Below, piece after piece: positions 62,660 to 64,000 of a DNA stretch of 64,000 nucleotides. The stretch lies in the NCBI GenBank assembly GCA_010015655.1, contig ML976666.1, positions 807,877 to 871,876 on the forward strand, written 5' to 3'. The position numbers and the translations under genes are program-made. This stretch comes from Bimuria novae-zelandiae CBS 107.79. Lineage: Eukaryota > Ascomycota > Dothideomycetes > Pleosporales > Didymosphaeriaceae. The notes below the pieces were generated by a model. It did no database searches. It was not told the origin of the DNA and saw only the letters and a program-made list of their open reading frames with translations. Each line of letters starts with the position of its first letter. Position 1 is the stretch's first letter.

Positions 62660-64000
62660 TTCGTGGCTAATCCGTGTGTTGTAGTATTTTCTTAACTTCG
62701 AATTCGGTTTCTTCCTCTGGCTGGTAATAGAAGGTGGTTTTAACTAGTGTCTCTAGGTCCGCTAGTTCTAATCGGTCTATGTAGAATACTAGGTGTATTT
62801 TGGCGTCTGGTGGTAATTCCAATTAGTAGTTAACTAGTGATATTTGTTCAGAAATAAAAAATAGCCTAACCTTAATATAATCTAGTTTCTTGTGCTTTTT
62901 CTTCTAGGTTCGAAGATTTTTCGTAAGTAGATATGCTTTATCCCCCTTCTTTAGCTAAGGTGCCGTTTTTCTTTTTCGGTTTGTGTAGGAAATGCTTTAC
63001 TATTAAGCTTTCTTGAGGTTCTCTTGGAGTTGTTAATGTATTTCTTTTATTTTTATAGCCATGTTAATGGCTTCTTCCGCTCTAATAGCAGTAGAAAATG
63101 TCTAATTAAAGAGATATAAATGTCTTCCGTGGTTTGCATAGAACGGTGTATATCCGGTTGCTACTAATATCTTGTTATTATATGCTAATTATGCCATTAG
63201 TAATAGGGAAATCTAGTTATTCTTCTAGTTATTGCAGTAGATGCGTAGGTACGTTTTTATTGTTTGATTCGTACGTTCTGTTTGTCCGTCCGTCTGTAGG
63301 TGGTAGGCTGTTAATAGTTTTCGTTTTGTTCTAATAAGTGCCATGAGTGTTATCCAGTAGTTCGAAGTGAAGAGTTTGTCTCTATCGCTAATAATTGTCT
63401 TAGGAATGCCATGATGTCGTATAAGTCAATCTAGGATAAGGAACGCTAGTTTCGTTACTATTATTACCTTTTTACACGATAGTAATTCCACATATTTAGT
63501 AAATCTGCACACTATTACTAGTATTACGTCGTAACTTACTCTGTTTATAGGATCCTTTAACTTTGGCAATCCTGTGACAAAGTCCATTGCGATGTCTTCC
63601 TATAGTGCTGTAGGTATCTGGATGGCTTGCATTTCTCCATATTTGGAATGTATTACGTGTTTATTGCGCTGGCAATCTACGTATTTGCGTATGTAGGTTG
63701 TTACTACTTCTTTAATTCCCTTAAAGCTGTAGTTCCTTTGGATTAGCTCCATTATTTTTCTAATTCCAGGGTGTCTATATGCAGGGTCGTCGTGGTATTA
63801 TCGTATAACCTCTATCTATTGTTCCTTTAGTACTTCCCGTGTGAGTATAAGGAGTTAATTAAGTTCTGCTATCGGCTCCAGGGAACCATTAGGATTTTTC
63901 TTTAATATTATAAAGTAGGTTTTAACCTTTTCTCTATTAGTATTTATTCTACTAAAAGCGTCTGCTCGTCTGTTTTCCTTGCCTAGGGTGTATATAATTT
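62660..64000 (-). pseudogene. Gypsy pol remnant (integrase and C-terminal region)
   Basis: The minus strand between about 63600 and 63130 reads an integrase core: VSYDVILVIVCRFTKYVEL, LIRHHGIPKTIISDRDKLFT, and LLTAYHLQTDGQTERTNQTI. These are the D...D...E blocks of Ty3/gypsy integrases, with the Glu present in DGQTERTNQ. Stops of the RIP type break the frame. The part nearer 62700 is the divergent C-terminal tail. Confidence 0.8.

Larger units (their letters stand above)
61390..64000 (-). mobile_element. Ty3/gypsy LTR retrotransposon, 3' part, moderately RIP-mutated
   Basis: From left to right: 3' LTR, polypurine tract, an antisense Cys-rich ORF (61979-62650), and the 3' part of pol on the minus strand with an integrase remnant. 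The rest is outside the window. Stops of the C-to-T / G-to-A type break all frames, but less densely than in block 2. Confidence 0.75.

Overview
This window is nuclear DNA of a filamentous ascomycete, most likely a Dothideomycete (Pleosporales-like). The genes have short GT-AG introns of about 43-104 nt with CTAAC-type branch sites. GC-balanced gene islands alternate with AT-rich blocks whose transposon reading frames are riddled with C-to-T / G-to-A stop codons, the signature of repeat-induced point mutation (RIP). No bacterial-style operon, tRNA, rRNA or CRISPR was seen.

Layout. 1-5110 is transposon block 1: a Tc1/mariner element cut by the window edge sits inside a minus-strand LINE, next to a separate plus-strand LINE 3' fragment. 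5110-8258 is gene-poor and holds an old diverged direct duplication with a dead gene remnant between the copies. 8259-12353 is a divergent pair: a CENP-L/Fta1-like kinetochore gene and the Hsp110/Hsp88 (Sse1) chaperone gene. 12.4-27.5 kb is transposon block 2, a three-level nest: a Ty1/copia retrotransposon (196-bp LTRs, 5-bp duplication ACTAT) inside a two-gene Tc1/mariner element (TA duplication), inside a LINE.

28.1-59 kb is a gene island. It holds a stand-alone protein resembling the C-terminal glycine-rich module of fungal sterol glucosyltransferases, a cysteine-rich single-pass membrane protein, two low-complexity hypotheticals, the pyruvate dehydrogenase E2 gene divergent from a large Sec7 ARF-GEF gene, a quinate-type sugar transporter, a short-chain dehydrogenase and a secreted GH71 alpha-1,3-glucanase. 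Three small paralogous membrane proteins (78, 131 and 84 aa) lie among these genes. They share exon structure, an MGxxx[S/T] N-terminus, a Cys-rich segment and one membrane helix; they are the most novel-looking item here.

50.9-57 kb looks like the ruin of an aromatic-polyketide-type cluster: a broken DHA2-type MFS transporter, an SDR whose catalytic Lys is replaced, a broken AflR-like Zn2Cys6 regulator, a frameshifted NmrA-like reductase and a scrap of a polyketide synthase acyltransferase domain. The neighbouring 5.9-kb Sec7 frame is intact, so these breaks are probably real decay rather than poor sequence.

59-64 kb is transposon block 3: degraded AT-rich sequence, then the 3' end of a minus-strand Ty3/gypsy element. 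Between pol and the 3' LTR this element carries a Cys-rich ORF in antisense orientation. Gene models with introns were spliced by eye; each entry gives its exon coordinates.
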